Origin: an uncultured Oscillibacter sp.
Lineage (GTDB): Bacteria > Bacillota > Clostridia > Oscillospirales > Oscillospiraceae
Reading direction: 5' to 3'
Assembly (NCBI GenBank): GCA_910585245.1
Contig: CAJUCO010000001.1
Location: 62,001 to 126,000, forward strand
DNA length: 64,000 nucleotides
Shown here piece after piece: positions 48,765-58,426 of this stretch (the stretch's first letter is position 1; each line of letters starts with the position of its first letter). The translations under genes and the position numbers were made by a program. The notes beneath the pieces are model-generated. The model searched no databases. It saw only the letters and a list, made by a program, of their open reading frames with translations, and was not told the DNA's origin.

Positions 48765-49091
48765 ATGGAAGAAAAGTTGCGGGCGGCAGTGGCGCCTCTG
48801 GTGGCGGAGCTTGAGCCGGACTTCTACACGGGGGAGTCGGAGGAATACTGTACCTGGAACGCCACGGAGATTCCGGCCGGACACGGAGACAACGCGCCCC
48901 ACGCGACCCGGTATCTGGTGCAGCTCCACTGGTTCCTACCCCTGAAGCGGAGGCCAAACCCCAAGAAAAAACATCTGAAGCAGGCGCTGGCCACTGTGCG
49001 GGGCTTTGCGGCTCCCACAGTCGTCAATGCCTCCGATAAAATCGGACAACACTACGTGTTTGAGTTTGAAGCGGTGGAAGGGGGATTCTGA
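48765..49091 (+). CDS. Tail completion/terminator-like protein
   Basis: The 108-residue protein starts MEEKLRAAVAPLVAELEPDF and contains RYLVQLHWFLPLKRRPNPKK and KIGQHYVFEFEAVEGG. Position between head closure and HK97 gp10-like genes suggests the tail terminator role. It overlaps the next gene by 1 bp. Confidence 0.65.
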   Translation: MEEKLRAAVAPLVAELEPDFYTGESEEYCTWNATEIPAGHGDNAPHATRYLVQLHWFLPLKRRPNPKKKHLKQALATVRGFAAPTVVNASDKIGQHYVFEFEAVEGGF

Positions 49092-49531
49092 TGGCCCAAT
49101 TGAGTTTTTCCGGGCTGGATGAGCTGATCTTATCCATGTCGGAAGTTGAGGAGATTCCCGCGGATGTCCAGGACGCGATGTTGAACGCGGGGGCGGACGT
49201 AGTGGTGCAAGCTCAAAAGCGCGCGGCGGAAGACATGGGTATTCAAGATACCGGACTTACCATCGGCAGTATTAAAAAGAGCAAAATAAAGTTGAAAGAT
49301 GGCAAGCGGGTAATTTATGTGTACCCCAGCGGAACTCGCATCCGGGGATTGGATAAAAAAGGAAATCCCATTCGGGTGCGTAATGCGGAAATAGCGTTTG
49401 TCAATGAATATGGTACTCGAACGCAACCGGCGCGGCCTTTTGTGTGGAAAGGCAATGAAACTTCTGCGAAGGAGACCACCCAAGCAGAAGCGGAGATTTA
49501 TAACCGTTGGCTGAGATCCAAGGGACTATAA
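49091..49531 (+). CDS. HK97 gp10-like tail component
   Basis: The 146-residue protein has the gp10 pattern: AMLNAGADVVVQAQKRAAED, MGIQDTGLTIGSIKKSKIK, and AFVNEYGTRTQPARPFVWKG. These proteins close the tail end nearest the head. Confidence 0.9.
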   Translation: MAQLSFSGLDELILSMSEVEEIPADVQDAMLNAGADVVVQAQKRAAEDMGIQDTGLTIGSIKKSKIKLKDGKRVIYVYPSGTRIRGLDKKGNPIRVRNAEIAFVNEYGTRTQPARPFVWKGNETSAKETTQAEAEIYNRWLRSKGL

Positions 49532-49543
49532 GGAGGAATATCT

Positions 49544-50155
49544 ATGGAATACGGTGCGAAATATATTCGATGGGCGCCCTTTGCGGAGACGGACCCGGAA
49601 CCAGATGGAAAGCTGCCTCAGTACGGTCCGGCGGCGTCTCTGGGCTCTCTTAACAAGGTGACGGAGACCCCAACCTTCAATGAGGCAAAGGGGTACGGGG
49701 ACAACGCTTTGAAAGTATATGTCAACAAGTTCAAGGAGGCAACCCTTGCCGTCGAGGTGACGGAGATTCCCAGAACTGCTATGTCTGCCGTCTCAGGAGC
49801 GGAGATTGAGACGGGAGAAAAAAAGAATATGTGGTTCGGTGACAATGACAAACCGCCTTATGGGGGCATGGGGTTCTATGTCAATATGCTTTTGGACGAT
49901 ACGCGCGATGTGTGCAGGGGCATCTTTTTCCCGAAAGTGAAGGCCATGCTCCAGGGCGGCGAATACAACACCAATGGCGAAAATATCACCCTGACAACCG
50001 GGAAGCTCCAGTTTACCGCATCCTCGTGCAAAATCGGGAAGTGGCGGTGCTATTCCGAGGACTTTGATACGGAGGATGAGGCAAGAGCGTGGGTGGACGG
50101 TATGTTTACCGGAGAGAGCACGGATATTGATGGGGATTCAGGGGGGAGCGTGTAA
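49544..50155 (+). CDS. Major tail protein, phi13 family
   Basis: The 203-residue tube protein starts MEYGAKYIRWAPFAETDPEP and contains KVYVNKFKEATLAVEVTEIP, NMWFGDNDKPPYGGMGFYVN and FFPKVKAMLQGGEYNTNGEN with a C-terminal WVDGMFTG end, as in phi13-type tail proteins. It has AAGGAGGAATATCT upstream. Confidence 0.92.
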   Translation: MEYGAKYIRWAPFAETDPEPDGKLPQYGPAASLGSLNKVTETPTFNEAKGYGDNALKVYVNKFKEATLAVEVTEIPRTAMSAVSGAEIETGEKKNMWFGDNDKPPYGGMGFYVNMLLDDTRDVCRGIFFPKVKAMLQGGEYNTNGENITLTTGKLQFTASSCKIGKWRCYSEDFDTEDEARAWVDGMFTGESTDIDGDSGGSV

Positions 50156-50547
50156 TGAAAACGATCCCTTTCCGGCATGAGGGCCGGACCTATCATCTTT
50201 TGATGAACGCGGCGGCGCTTTTTGACGTCTATGAAACGTTTGGCTCCGACGGCTTTGTTCTGGACCATATCCAGGGGAACAACCGTACGTCTTTGAAAGC
50301 AATCTGTTGGATGCTGGCCAAGCTGGCGGAACAGGGAGAGCTCTGGAGGCGGTATCAGGGCTTTGAGGGAGGACAAATCCCCACGGAGGAGCAGCTTTTG
50401 ATGGGGCTTTCTCCTATGGAGGTGCCGGAGGCCAGACGGGCCATTATCCAGGCAGTTCAAGAGGGCTTTCATCAGGAAGCGGGGCCGGAACGGAACGAAG
50501 TGGATGTCGGTCTTCTGGAACTCCAAAAAAAAACGGAGGCGCCCTGA
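50155..50547 (+). CDS. Tail assembly chaperone G
   Basis: The 130-residue protein starts MKTIPFRHEGRTYHLLMNAA and chaperones the tape-measure protein. Its stop is preceded by nine A residues (50525-50533), and the -1 frame from there stays open to 50708, the classic G/GT programmed frameshift. It overlaps the tail-tube gene by one base. Confidence 0.88.
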   Translation: MKTIPFRHEGRTYHLLMNAAALFDVYETFGSDGFVLDHIQGNNRTSLKAICWMLAKLAEQGELWRRYQGFEGGQIPTEEQLLMGLSPMEVPEARRAIIQAVQEGFHQEAGPERNEVDVGLLELQKKTEAP

Positions 50548-50708
50548 CGCGGGGAAAGTACTTAAATGCCGCGACCCAATTTCTTCATCTGAGCGTCCGG
50601 GAAGCGCTTTTACTTCCGGTAGGCCTGGTTTTTGATCTTGTGGAGCTGGAGCTTCGGCGAAAAGGACTGAAGAAGGATTTGACGAGGGGTAAATATGCCG
50701 GACAATAG
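50155..50708 (+). CDS. Chaperone GT fusion by -1 frameshift
   Basis: Slippage at A9 (50525-50533, codons CAA AAA AAA ACG) would fuse G to a ~58-residue T part reading GALTRGKYLNAATQFLHLSV and EALLLPVGLVFDLVELELRR, ending at 50708 inside the tape-measure gene. The T part has the phage tail-assembly pattern and no start codon of its own. Confidence 0.75.
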
Positions 50709-53700
50709 AACGATTACTACCAGAATCGCGATTGATGGAGAGACTGCATTCAAGCGGGCGATGAGCGACATCAACAGCGAGTACCGGGCGCTGAGAAGCG
50801 AGCTGACGCTGGCCAGCGCCGAATTTAAGGGTCAGGCAAACAGTCTGGACTATCTCACCAAAAAGCAGGATATTCTGACGCGGCAGTCTGACGTACAAAA
50901 AGCCGTTGTGAAAGCGCTTGCCCAAGCGGTCAAGGACGCCACAGAGGCCTACGGCGAATCAGACAGGCGAACACAGAATTACCAGCGGCAGCTGAACCAG
51001 GCGAAAACGGAACTCATCGGATTAAACGAAGCCCTTGAAAAGAATGAGCGCTATTTGCGTGAGGCGGAAAAAAGTACTAATTTCACCGCAAAATCCATTG
51101 ACGAGTTTGGACAGGAGGTAAAAGGCGCGGGCAGCGCGCTGGACAGCGCCGGCGGAGGCGCCCTGAAGTTCGGCGATATTCTGAAAGCAAATCTGGCCTC
51201 CGGCGTGATTCTGGGCGCATTGAAAAAACTGGGCGCTATGCTGGTGGCCTTTGGCAAAGACGCTGTTGAGGCCGGAAAGGCTTTTGGATCAGCCATGAGT
51301 CAGGTAGCGGCTACGATGGGTCTTCCCGTGGGGCAAATTCGGGAGCTTCAGGAATTTGCCAAGGAAATGGGGGCAATCACCGCCTTCTCCGCCGAGGAGG
51401 CGGCTCGGGGCCTGAATATCCTGGCCCAGGCGGGCCTGTCCGCCAAGGAGCAAATGGCGGCGCTGCCGGACACGCTGAATCTGGCGGCGGCCGGGGCGCT
51501 GTCTCTGGAGAGCGCGGCGGCGTATGTAACAGGCAGCGTCAAGGGCTTCAAGGATGAAATGGCGAACGCCCAGTATTACACGGATCTCATTGCCAAGGGC
51601 GCCACAATGGCCAACACCTCGGTGGCCGGTCTGGGCGAGGCGCTGAGCCGGGGCGCGGCCACGGCCAACGGATATGGGCAAAGGGCCGAAAGCCTGACGC
51701 TGTCCCTTCTCCGTCTGGCGGAGCAGAATCTGGAGGGCGAGGCCGCCTCTACAGCCCTGAACCGGGCCATGGCGGATCTTTACACGCCCACAGAGGCGGC
51801 CCGGAAGGCTCTGGAGCAGCTGGGCTTCTCCGCCTATGACGAGGCCGGGGCCGCCCGGGATTTTAACGAAGCTGTGGACGCGCTGAACCAGTCTCTGGCC
51901 GGGATGACCGGGGAACAGCGGAACGCCGCTCTGGCCACAATCTTCACCACTCAGGGATTGGACGCTTTTAACAAGATGATTGCCACAACTCCGGAGAAGC
52001 TGAAGGAGTTCCAGTCCGGACTGGAGGGCGCGTTCGGGTCCGCCTCCCAGCAGGCGGAGACTCAGCTTGACAATCTGGAGGGGGACATGACGCTGCTGGA
52101 AAGCGCCGTGGACGGGCTGGAAATCGCCTTCTCCGAGCGGCTGTCTCCGGCGTTGCGAGGGGCTGCACAGGAGGCTACGGAAGCCGTGTCCGCGCTGACG
52201 GAGCTGGTAGCGGTGAGCGAGGAGGAGCTGCCGGCCCTGGTTTCCGGAACCAACGAGCTGATGAACACCATCCGGGAGAGTACGGAGCTTTATGAGAACA
52301 ATTCCGCCGCTATCCGGCAGAGCCGGGCGGATATGTTCTCCCGGGTGGATTCTCTGGAGCAGCTGGCGGAGATGGAGAAGCGGACTATGGCCCAGGAGCA
52401 GGCCATGGCGGGCCTTGTGGAGGAGCTAAACCAAACCATTCCCAGTTTGGCCCTGGCCTATGACCAGGAGACGGGAAGCCTGAATATGACTACCGAAGCG
52501 CTCCGCCGTCTGGCGGAGGCGGAGGCGGAGCGGCAGGAACGGGCGGAAGCCGCCCGGTATATGATGGTTTTGGACAAAGAGCATACCCAAGTTCTTAACG
52601 ATTTGCGCGCGGCGGAATCCCAGTTGGCCGCCGCCCAGGAACATAGAGCCTCTCTATCCAAAACCTCTCGAAAGGATATCCGAGAGGCGGATATTGCTGT
52701 TGCTCAGGCGTCCAGCTCCGTCAGCCAACTGAAAGACGCGCTCCTTTCTATCGAAAGTGCCATTACTTATTTTTCTGAGAAATATGGAGATCTGGGAGAC
52801 GCCGTCGAGGACACAAGCTCCTCCATGGAGGATGCGGAAAAAACGGCGGCAGCCCTGACGGAGGCCTATGCGGATATGCAGTCCTCCACACAGGCCCTTA
52901 TTTCAGAGACGGACCTTTTGAAGGCCGCCCTGGATGAGCAGGCAGAGAGCGGGTCTTTGAGCCTGGATACCGCGCTGAAGCTCATTGACGCGGGGTATAA
53001 CACCGCTGTGGCCATTCATACGGAGACCGGGGCGGTAACGCTGAACAAGGACGAATATGCCCGCTTGGCTCAAGTGAAACTGGAAGACCAGATTGCCTCC
53101 CTGGAGATCCAGAAGGAGAGTGCGCGAAACGCCGCTGTTTTGTCCGTTGAATCAACCGCGGCGTATAACGCGGGGAGCGCCTATTGGGAAGCCGCCAAGG
53201 GCAAAGCGGCTCTGGCGGCCAATGGGGACGCCAAAGCCATTGACGCCCAGATTGCCGCGCTGAGACGGCTCCAGCAGAGCGTAGGCAGCTATACGGGGAC
53301 GGTTCAGTCTTCGTCCAAAATCGCTTCTTCCGCCGCCCGGTCGGCCTCCAAGGCCGCTGAAAAAGCGAAGACGCAGGCGGAGAAGGATCTGGAGACCTAT
53401 AAGGCCATGACGGCAGAGCTGGAGTACCGGCGGAATCTGGACGCCGTGAATGAAAAAGAGTACTACGACGCGCTGGCAAAGTACCGGGACCAGTTCCTGA
53501 CCGACGACGCCAACGTGGACGAATACCGGAAAGTGACCGAGCAGATTTATCAATATGACAAAACGCTTGGGGAACAGGAGGCCAAGCTCTGGATTGAGCA
53601 GACGGATACGCTTTTGAGCGAGTTGGAGACACGGTATAAAAAAGTTCTGGATAAGCAGGACCGCATGGCGGAGCGGCTTGCAGATTACGGGGACCTTTAT

Positions 53701-54393
53701 TCCATCGACAAGGAGTCCGGGATGATGTCTCTGGAAGATCTTCAAAAGCACATTGACGCGGTGAATGAATATCGGGATGTGCTGTCCGATCTTCGGGAAC
53801 GGGGGATCTCCCAGAGTTTGATGGATGAGGTTCTAGCCATGGACAACGATACTGCCACACAGTACGGAAAACGGCTGCTGGAAAAGACAAATGAGGAGTG
53901 GGATGAGTACAACTCCCTCTGGGAGGAAAAGCAGCAGCAGGCCCGTGAGGTGGCGGAGGAGTTTTACAAGGGAGAGCTGGACGCGCTGGAAAACGAGTAC
54001 AACAGCAAACTAGGGGAATCTCTCGGCAGTATAAAAGAAACGGCGTTCAACAGTGGCGTGGGAACCGTGGAGGGTTTGATGGAGGGCTTGCGCTCCAAAG
54101 AGGGCGCTCTCTATGCCCAGGCACAAGCCATTGCGCAACAGGTGTCGGCGATTCTGGCCTCTGCCGGGGCTTCCTTCAGTCCGGAAAACCTCCGGGTTGA
54201 ACGAGGCGTCACCGCCAGAGATGTGATGAATGTAGGCGAGGCTGTTGTAAACGGCGTATCCGCGGCATCCTGGCAGCCCAAAGGCGACTTGACCGTGGTG
54301 GTGCCTGTGAACGGCGTAGATCTGGCCCGTGCGACTTATCAGGATTTTCGGAACGTGAATCGGGCCAATCCGGAGGCGGTGAATGACAGGTGA
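50695..54393 (+). CDS. Tape measure protein
   Basis: The 1232-residue protein sets tail length. It has an N-terminal coiled coil (~20-140), a TP901-type domain (~165-420: ASGVILGALKKLGAMLVAFG, AMSQVAATMGLPVGQIRELQ, FAKEMGAITAFSAEEAARGL), a long helical body and a C-terminal region with an AASWQPKGDLTVVVPVNGVD end. Length predicts a tail near 180 nm at 1.5 angstrom per residue, an inference. It overlaps the T-frame by 14 bp. Confidence 0.95.
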   Translation: MPDNRTITTRIAIDGETAFKRAMSDINSEYRALRSELTLASAEFKGQANSLDYLTKKQDILTRQSDVQKAVVKALAQAVKDATEAYGESDRRTQNYQRQLNQAKTELIGLNEALEKNERYLREAEKSTNFTAKSIDEFGQEVKGAGSALDSAGGGALKFGDILKANLASGVILGALKKLGAMLVAFGKDAVEAGKAFGSAMSQVAATMGLPVGQIRELQEFAKEMGAITAFSAEEAARGLNILAQAGLSAKEQMAALPDTLNLAAAGALSLESAAAYVTGSVKGFKDEMANAQYYTDLIAKGATMANTSVAGLGEALSRGAATANGYGQRAESLTLSLLRLAEQNLEGEAASTALNRAMADLYTPTEAARKALEQLGFSAYDEAGAARDFNEAVDALNQSLAGMTGEQRNAALATIFTTQGLDAFNKMIATTPEKLKEFQSGLEGAFGSASQQAETQLDNLEGDMTLLESAVDGLEIAFSERLSPALRGAAQEATEAVSALTELVAVSEEELPALVSGTNELMNTIRESTELYENNSAAIRQSRADMFSRVDSLEQLAEMEKRTMAQEQAMAGLVEELNQTIPSLALAYDQETGSLNMTTEALRRLAEAEAERQERAEAARYMMVLDKEHTQVLNDLRAAESQLAAAQEHRASLSKTSRKDIREADIAVAQASSSVSQLKDALLSIESAITYFSEKYGDLGDAVEDTSSSMEDAEKTAAALTEAYADMQSSTQALISETDLLKAALDEQAESGSLSLDTALKLIDAGYNTAVAIHTETGAVTLNKDEYARLAQVKLEDQIASLEIQKESARNAAVLSVESTAAYNAGSAYWEAAKGKAALAANGDAKAIDAQIAALRRLQQSVGSYTGTVQSSSKIASSAARSASKAAEKAKTQAEKDLETYKAMTAELEYRRNLDAVNEKEYYDALAKYRDQFLTDDANVDEYRKVTEQIYQYDKTLGEQEAKLWIEQTDTLLSELETRYKKVLDKQDRMAERLADYGDLYSIDKESGMMSLEDLQKHIDAVNEYRDVLSDLRERGISQSLMDEVLAMDNDTATQYGKRLLEKTNEEWDEYNSLWEEKQQQAREVAEEFYKGELDALENEYNSKLGESLGSIKETAFNSGVGTVEGLMEGLRSKEGALYAQAQAIAQQVSAILASAGASFSPENLRVERGVTARDVMNVGEAVVNGVSAASWQPKGDLTVVVPVNGVDLARATYQDFRNVNRANPEAVNDR

Positions 54394-54764
54394 TACAGAT
54401 TATTTTAAACAGCATCCCTCTTCCGGAATCCAGTGGGGACCGCTACGCCTGCTGGGAGGAGGATTTAATGGTGCAGGTTGAAATGATTACCGGCCGGATG
54501 GTAGAGGAAAGCCGGGGAACGATCTGGCGGGCCAAATGGTCCTATGACTACCTGGACAATGAGATGACGCGGCGGATTCTGGACGCGCTGCACGCCAGAG
54601 GCCCTGTACAGGCGTCGGTTCTGCCAAACGGGCGGGCGGAGCTGGTGACAGGGCGTTTCCTGGTGGATTCGATCACGCCGCCTGCCTTCTTATTCTCGGA
54701 AGATGGAATCCCTTGTTGGCATGGCCTTGGATTTACGCTTCGGGAGGTAGAACCCCATGATTGA
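54390..54764 (+). CDS. Distal tail-like protein, GTG start
   Basis: The 124-residue protein starts MIQIILNSIPLPESSGDRYA and has a short strand-rich C-terminus (FLFSEDGIPCWHGLGFTLRE). Between the tape measure and the large tip protein it is likely an adaptor of the tail tip. GTG overlaps the tape-measure stop by 4 bp. Confidence 0.65.
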   Translation: MIQIILNSIPLPESSGDRYACWEEDLMVQVEMITGRMVEESRGTIWRAKWSYDYLDNEMTRRILDALHARGPVQASVLPNGRAELVTGRFLVDSITPPAFLFSEDGIPCWHGLGFTLREVEPHD

Positions 54765-56988
54765 AAGCAGCGCCGCATACTGTCAGGCGGCGGTAGCAGA
54801 CCGGCGGCGGACCTATGTCCGGGCGGTTGTGGACATCTCCGGACCGGACAAGGTGTTTTTGCCTGTAGAAGCGTCCCCGGAGGCGCCCTGGAGCAGGCCG
54901 GAACAGCTGCATGACAGGAACTTTAACCCGCCGCCCCGTTACGCAACGGCGGAGCCCGGGCGGGCCGTGCCGGACGGATCTTTTTCCCCGTTTCCCGACG
55001 GGCTCCAATCTCCGGAGCCGGTCGGCTACGCCGGGGAAGCGTTAAGCGGTGCGGACGGGGTCTTCCCATCCCCGCAGTTTGCGGCGCTCCGATTTGAGAA
55101 TATCCATATTTTGCAGACAGTCACTCTGTTCTTTTCCTCAGACCCGACGGACGGCGTGCCGGAGGATTTTCTCCTTGAGGTGCGGTATAACGGTACGGCT
55201 TATTACCGCGCAGAAGTGACGGGGAATCTGGAGACGGCACGCGTTTTTGACGGATTCACCGTTTGGGACCCTGATGAGATCCGGCTGACGGTCTATAAAT
55301 GGAGCCTTCCGGGCCGCCGGTTCCGTCTGGTGGAGATCTTCCCAGGCCTCTATGAGGAGTGGAGCGGCCGGCAATTGGCCTCCTTCTCCGTGCAACAGCA
55401 GGGGCAATTCTCCTGCCTGTCCCTACCTTATGGCACGGCATCCATTGCCATGGACAACCAATCCAGGCGGTTTGAACCCCGCCGGAAGGACGGCATTTTC
55501 CAAAGCCTGGAGGCCCGGCAGGACGTGGACCTCTATATGGGGTTCCAACTGCCCGGCGGCGCGGTGGAGTATAAGCGGCTGGGTCTTTTCTACCAGGCCG
55601 ATGACGGCTGGAAGACCGGCGATAACAGCCTGACTATGAAATGGTCCCTGGTGGACATTGTAGGGCTTTTGGTGGACCGGACTTTTCTCCCGCCGGAGAC
55701 GCTTCCCACAACGCTTGCTGGTTGGTTTGAGGCGGTAACTCTCCAGTTGGGGCGGGTGTTCTCTACCCGCTGGTATGTGGACCCGGATTACGCGGATATG
55801 CCCGTAACCGCCAACAGTGTTGAGGATGTGACCGGCAAGAAGTGCGGCGATATCATACGCTGGGCCTGCCAGGTTAGCGGGACCTGGCCCCGGGCGGACG
55901 CCGAAACCGGAAAGCTGACGGCGGAACCGCTATGGAAACAGGGGAACCAGATAACCCTTGGAAATTTGGAGAAATACCCCGTCATGAAGGCAAACGAATC
56001 CATCTCCACCCTGATTTTTCAGCTGGCGCTGCCCCCTCTTCCGGAGGGGGCAGAGGATAACCGCGTCAAAGAGCTGGTGATTCCGGGGAACCAGACGGCC
56101 AGCGAAAAAACCGTAACCGTGCAAAATCCATTTATCCACACGGCGGAGCAGGCGCGGACGGCGGCCAAGCTGATATTAAGCCAGTACGGAGGCAATCAGA
56201 TCGAGACCACCGGCCGGGGGGACCCGGCCAGCGAAATTGGAGACGTGGACACCATCTGGCTGGATGCGTCCAACGCCACAACGGCAAGACGCATAAGTCA
56301 AACGCTGCAAATTCAAAACGGCGTGCTCCAGGGATGCCAGAGCACGCTCTTGCAGGCGGACGGCGCTTTTCTCTATGAAGAGCGGGTTGTCGTCAAAAAA
56401 AGCGGTTCCTGGCAGGCCCCTCCCGGAGTTGAGCAAATCTTTGTGGTGATCGGGCAGGGAGGCCAGGGGGGAAGCCAGGGGCAGGACGGCTATGTCCGGT
56501 TACCGAAGGCGACCGAACCTGTAGTAGAGTCCGGTTATGGTGAAAATGGGGCGGACGGCCACGGGGGAAAGATTTGGTTTGGCACTATCCACATCAATCC
56601 GGAGCAGACATTTGAGGTTCAAATCGGCCGGGGGGGCGCGAAGTCCCATGTCTACGGAACCCCCGGCAAAGAGGGCGGGGAAACTTCCTTCGGGCCTTAT
56701 TCCAGCGCCTCAGGGGATTACTACCCTACAGGCTTCACGGATATCAACGCCGGAGACTGTTTCGGGCGGACCGGCGTTCCGGCGCCGGTAGGCGGCACAG
56801 GCGATGGCGGAAAAGGCGGTGCGGGAGGAACGCCGGGGGACGGCGAAGCGGTTCATGTGCGGGACACCATCTGGGGAAAACCGATCTATGAATTGGAAGT
56901 CTATGTGGAACCCGGACCCGGATTGCCCGGGGCGGACGGGGCAAATGGATTTGTGGTGATTACCTGGGACAAGCCGGAGGAAAAATGA
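54757..56988 (+). CDS. Tail tip/baseplate protein with glycine-rich C-terminus
   Basis: The 743-residue protein has a jellyroll-like N-half (~80-200, FENIHILQTVTLFFSSDPTD), a tail-hub-like middle (~230-530) and a glycine-rich C-terminal third (~555-743: VIGQGGQGGSQGQDGYVRL, GRGGAKSHVYGTPGKEGGET, GGTGDGGKGGAGGTPGDGEA). Such Gly-rich domains occur in receptor-binding tips of Firmicute phages. Confidence 0.8.
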   Translation: MIESSAAYCQAAVADRRRTYVRAVVDISGPDKVFLPVEASPEAPWSRPEQLHDRNFNPPPRYATAEPGRAVPDGSFSPFPDGLQSPEPVGYAGEALSGADGVFPSPQFAALRFENIHILQTVTLFFSSDPTDGVPEDFLLEVRYNGTAYYRAEVTGNLETARVFDGFTVWDPDEIRLTVYKWSLPGRRFRLVEIFPGLYEEWSGRQLASFSVQQQGQFSCLSLPYGTASIAMDNQSRRFEPRRKDGIFQSLEARQDVDLYMGFQLPGGAVEYKRLGLFYQADDGWKTGDNSLTMKWSLVDIVGLLVDRTFLPPETLPTTLAGWFEAVTLQLGRVFSTRWYVDPDYADMPVTANSVEDVTGKKCGDIIRWACQVSGTWPRADAETGKLTAEPLWKQGNQITLGNLEKYPVMKANESISTLIFQLALPPLPEGAEDNRVKELVIPGNQTASEKTVTVQNPFIHTAEQARTAAKLILSQYGGNQIETTGRGDPASEIGDVDTIWLDASNATTARRISQTLQIQNGVLQGCQSTLLQADGAFLYEERVVVKKSGSWQAPPGVEQIFVVIGQGGQGGSQGQDGYVRLPKATEPVVESGYGENGADGHGGKIWFGTIHINPEQTFEVQIGRGGAKSHVYGTPGKEGGETSFGPYSSASGDYYPTGFTDINAGDCFGRTGVPAPVGGTGDGGKGGAGGTPGDGEAVHVRDTIWGKPIYELEVYVEPGPGLPGADGANGFVVITWDKPEEK

Positions 56989-56989
56989 C

Positions 56990-57151
56990 ATGGCAAACAC
57001 CTTTACACCAGTGATTATCAGCGTCACACTGACGCCAAATCCCGCGAAAGCGGGAAGCCCGGTAAAGATCTCCGTCGCCGCCACAGACGTGGAGGCAATC
57101 CCCTCTGCCGCCGTGTATCAGAGCAACGAGTTCCAGAGCGGGGAGGTGTGA
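56990..57151 (+). CDS. Small Ig-like tail accessory protein
   Basis: The 53-residue protein reads MANTFTPVIISVTLTPNPAK then AGSPVKISVAATDVEAIPSA, a beta-strand pattern like a small Ig/Big domain. It is 1 bp after the tip protein and 3 bp before the next gene, so it is co-translated. Function unknown. Confidence 0.65.
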   Translation: MANTFTPVIISVTLTPNPAKAGSPVKISVAATDVEAIPSAAVYQSNEFQSGEV

Positions 57152-57154
57152 TGG

Positions 57155-58414
57155 ATGGCGATTACCCGTGTGCGGGTAAAGTTTAACGGCGCTTGGACAA
57201 CGCTGTCCTATAACAGCGCAACGGCCCATTATGAGGGCACAATCACGCCCACTTCCACTTCGATTTACCAAAGCGGCGGTTACTATAATCTGGAGGCGGA
57301 AGTAACCAACAGCACTGGGCAGACTTCCACGCTCACTGGAACAGACTTCCCGTCATTACGGCTGGTGGTTCGTGAGCAAATTTCCCCGTCCTTGACGCCG
57401 GTCTCCCCGCCGCCCGGGTATTTGAATACGCTTCGCCCCACGGTGGTGATGGATGCGGCGGACGAGGCGGGAGGCTCCGGAATCAATCCCGGGTCCTTCT
57501 CCGTGACGGTGGACGGAGAACCGTTCCCTGGAACATCTGCAACCGCGGTGTCCGGAGGCTACCGTCTGTCGTTCACTCCTGAGGCGGATCTGTCGGAGGG
57601 ACCTCACGAGATTGTGTTTTTCGTCTCCGACCGGGACGGGAACCAGGCGTCCGCCGCCGTGGCTTACGTTTTGGATGTGACGCCGCCGGAGCTGGAGCTG
57701 ACGGCGCCGGACAGCCACCGTGTGGTGGATTGGGCGGAAGAGGGAATCTCCGGATTAACGGCAGACGCCATATCCGGTCCACCGGCGGTGACGATCCGCG
57801 TCAACGGAACGGTTCGCGCCTCCCCGGCGGTTGGGGATGACGGACGGTTTTTCGCGGAGATCCCGCTGGAAATAGGGGTCAATGAGATTCTTGTGACAGC
57901 CATTGACGGTTCCGGGCTTTCCAGTGCCCGGAGCTTTGTGATGATTCGCCTGGTGACGGACCGGACGGAGGCGGATGTGGAACGGCTTCAAAGTTTGTTC
58001 CGTCGCGGGGTTTCCAACTGGACGGAGGAGGAACGGACGTGGTTTGCAACAACCAGGTGCCGCCGTGGAGCTTATGACGTTTTAGATCTGAACCGGGTCA
58101 CGGCGGCAATGGAATTTCTGGACGCTTGGATGAGCGCCTATGGAAACGATTCAGGCTATTCTTCCGCCCGCCCCGGGACCTGGCTTCCGGGGGACGGGGT
58201 GGAAACGCGCCAGAGGGACCGGTATATTGCAAATATCGCCGGGATACGGGACGTCTTTATCCTGCCGGAAGGTACAGCGGAAACTCCGGAGGGGTGGAAC
58301 ACCATCCCAAGCGCAAATGCCATCGAATCAATTTTAGTGGCTGTAGACGCTTTGCGGCCACTGTTGGAACGATCTCCGTTTGTTTCGGATGAAATCATGT
58401 GCGGAGAAGAATGA
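57155..58414 (+). CDS. Ig-like domain tail protein
   Basis: The 419-residue protein begins MAITRVRVKFNGAWTTLSYN and contains three Ig-like segments (TPTSTSIYQSGGYYNLEAEV, NPGSFSVTVDGEPFPGTSAT, PPAVTIRVNGTVRASPAVGD), then a C-terminal helical adapter domain (TEADVERLQSLFRRGVSNWT) frequent in gut-phage tail proteins. A surface-binding role is likely. Confidence 0.78.
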   Translation: MAITRVRVKFNGAWTTLSYNSATAHYEGTITPTSTSIYQSGGYYNLEAEVTNSTGQTSTLTGTDFPSLRLVVREQISPSLTPVSPPPGYLNTLRPTVVMDAADEAGGSGINPGSFSVTVDGEPFPGTSATAVSGGYRLSFTPEADLSEGPHEIVFFVSDRDGNQASAAVAYVLDVTPPELELTAPDSHRVVDWAEEGISGLTADAISGPPAVTIRVNGTVRASPAVGDDGRFFAEIPLEIGVNEILVTAIDGSGLSSARSFVMIRLVTDRTEADVERLQSLFRRGVSNWTEEERTWFATTRCRRGAYDVLDLNRVTAAMEFLDAWMSAYGNDSGYSSARPGTWLPGDGVETRQRDRYIANIAGIRDVFILPEGTAETPEGWNTIPSANAIESILVAVDALRPLLERSPFVSDEIMCGEE

Positions 58415-58426
58415 GAGGGGATTGAT

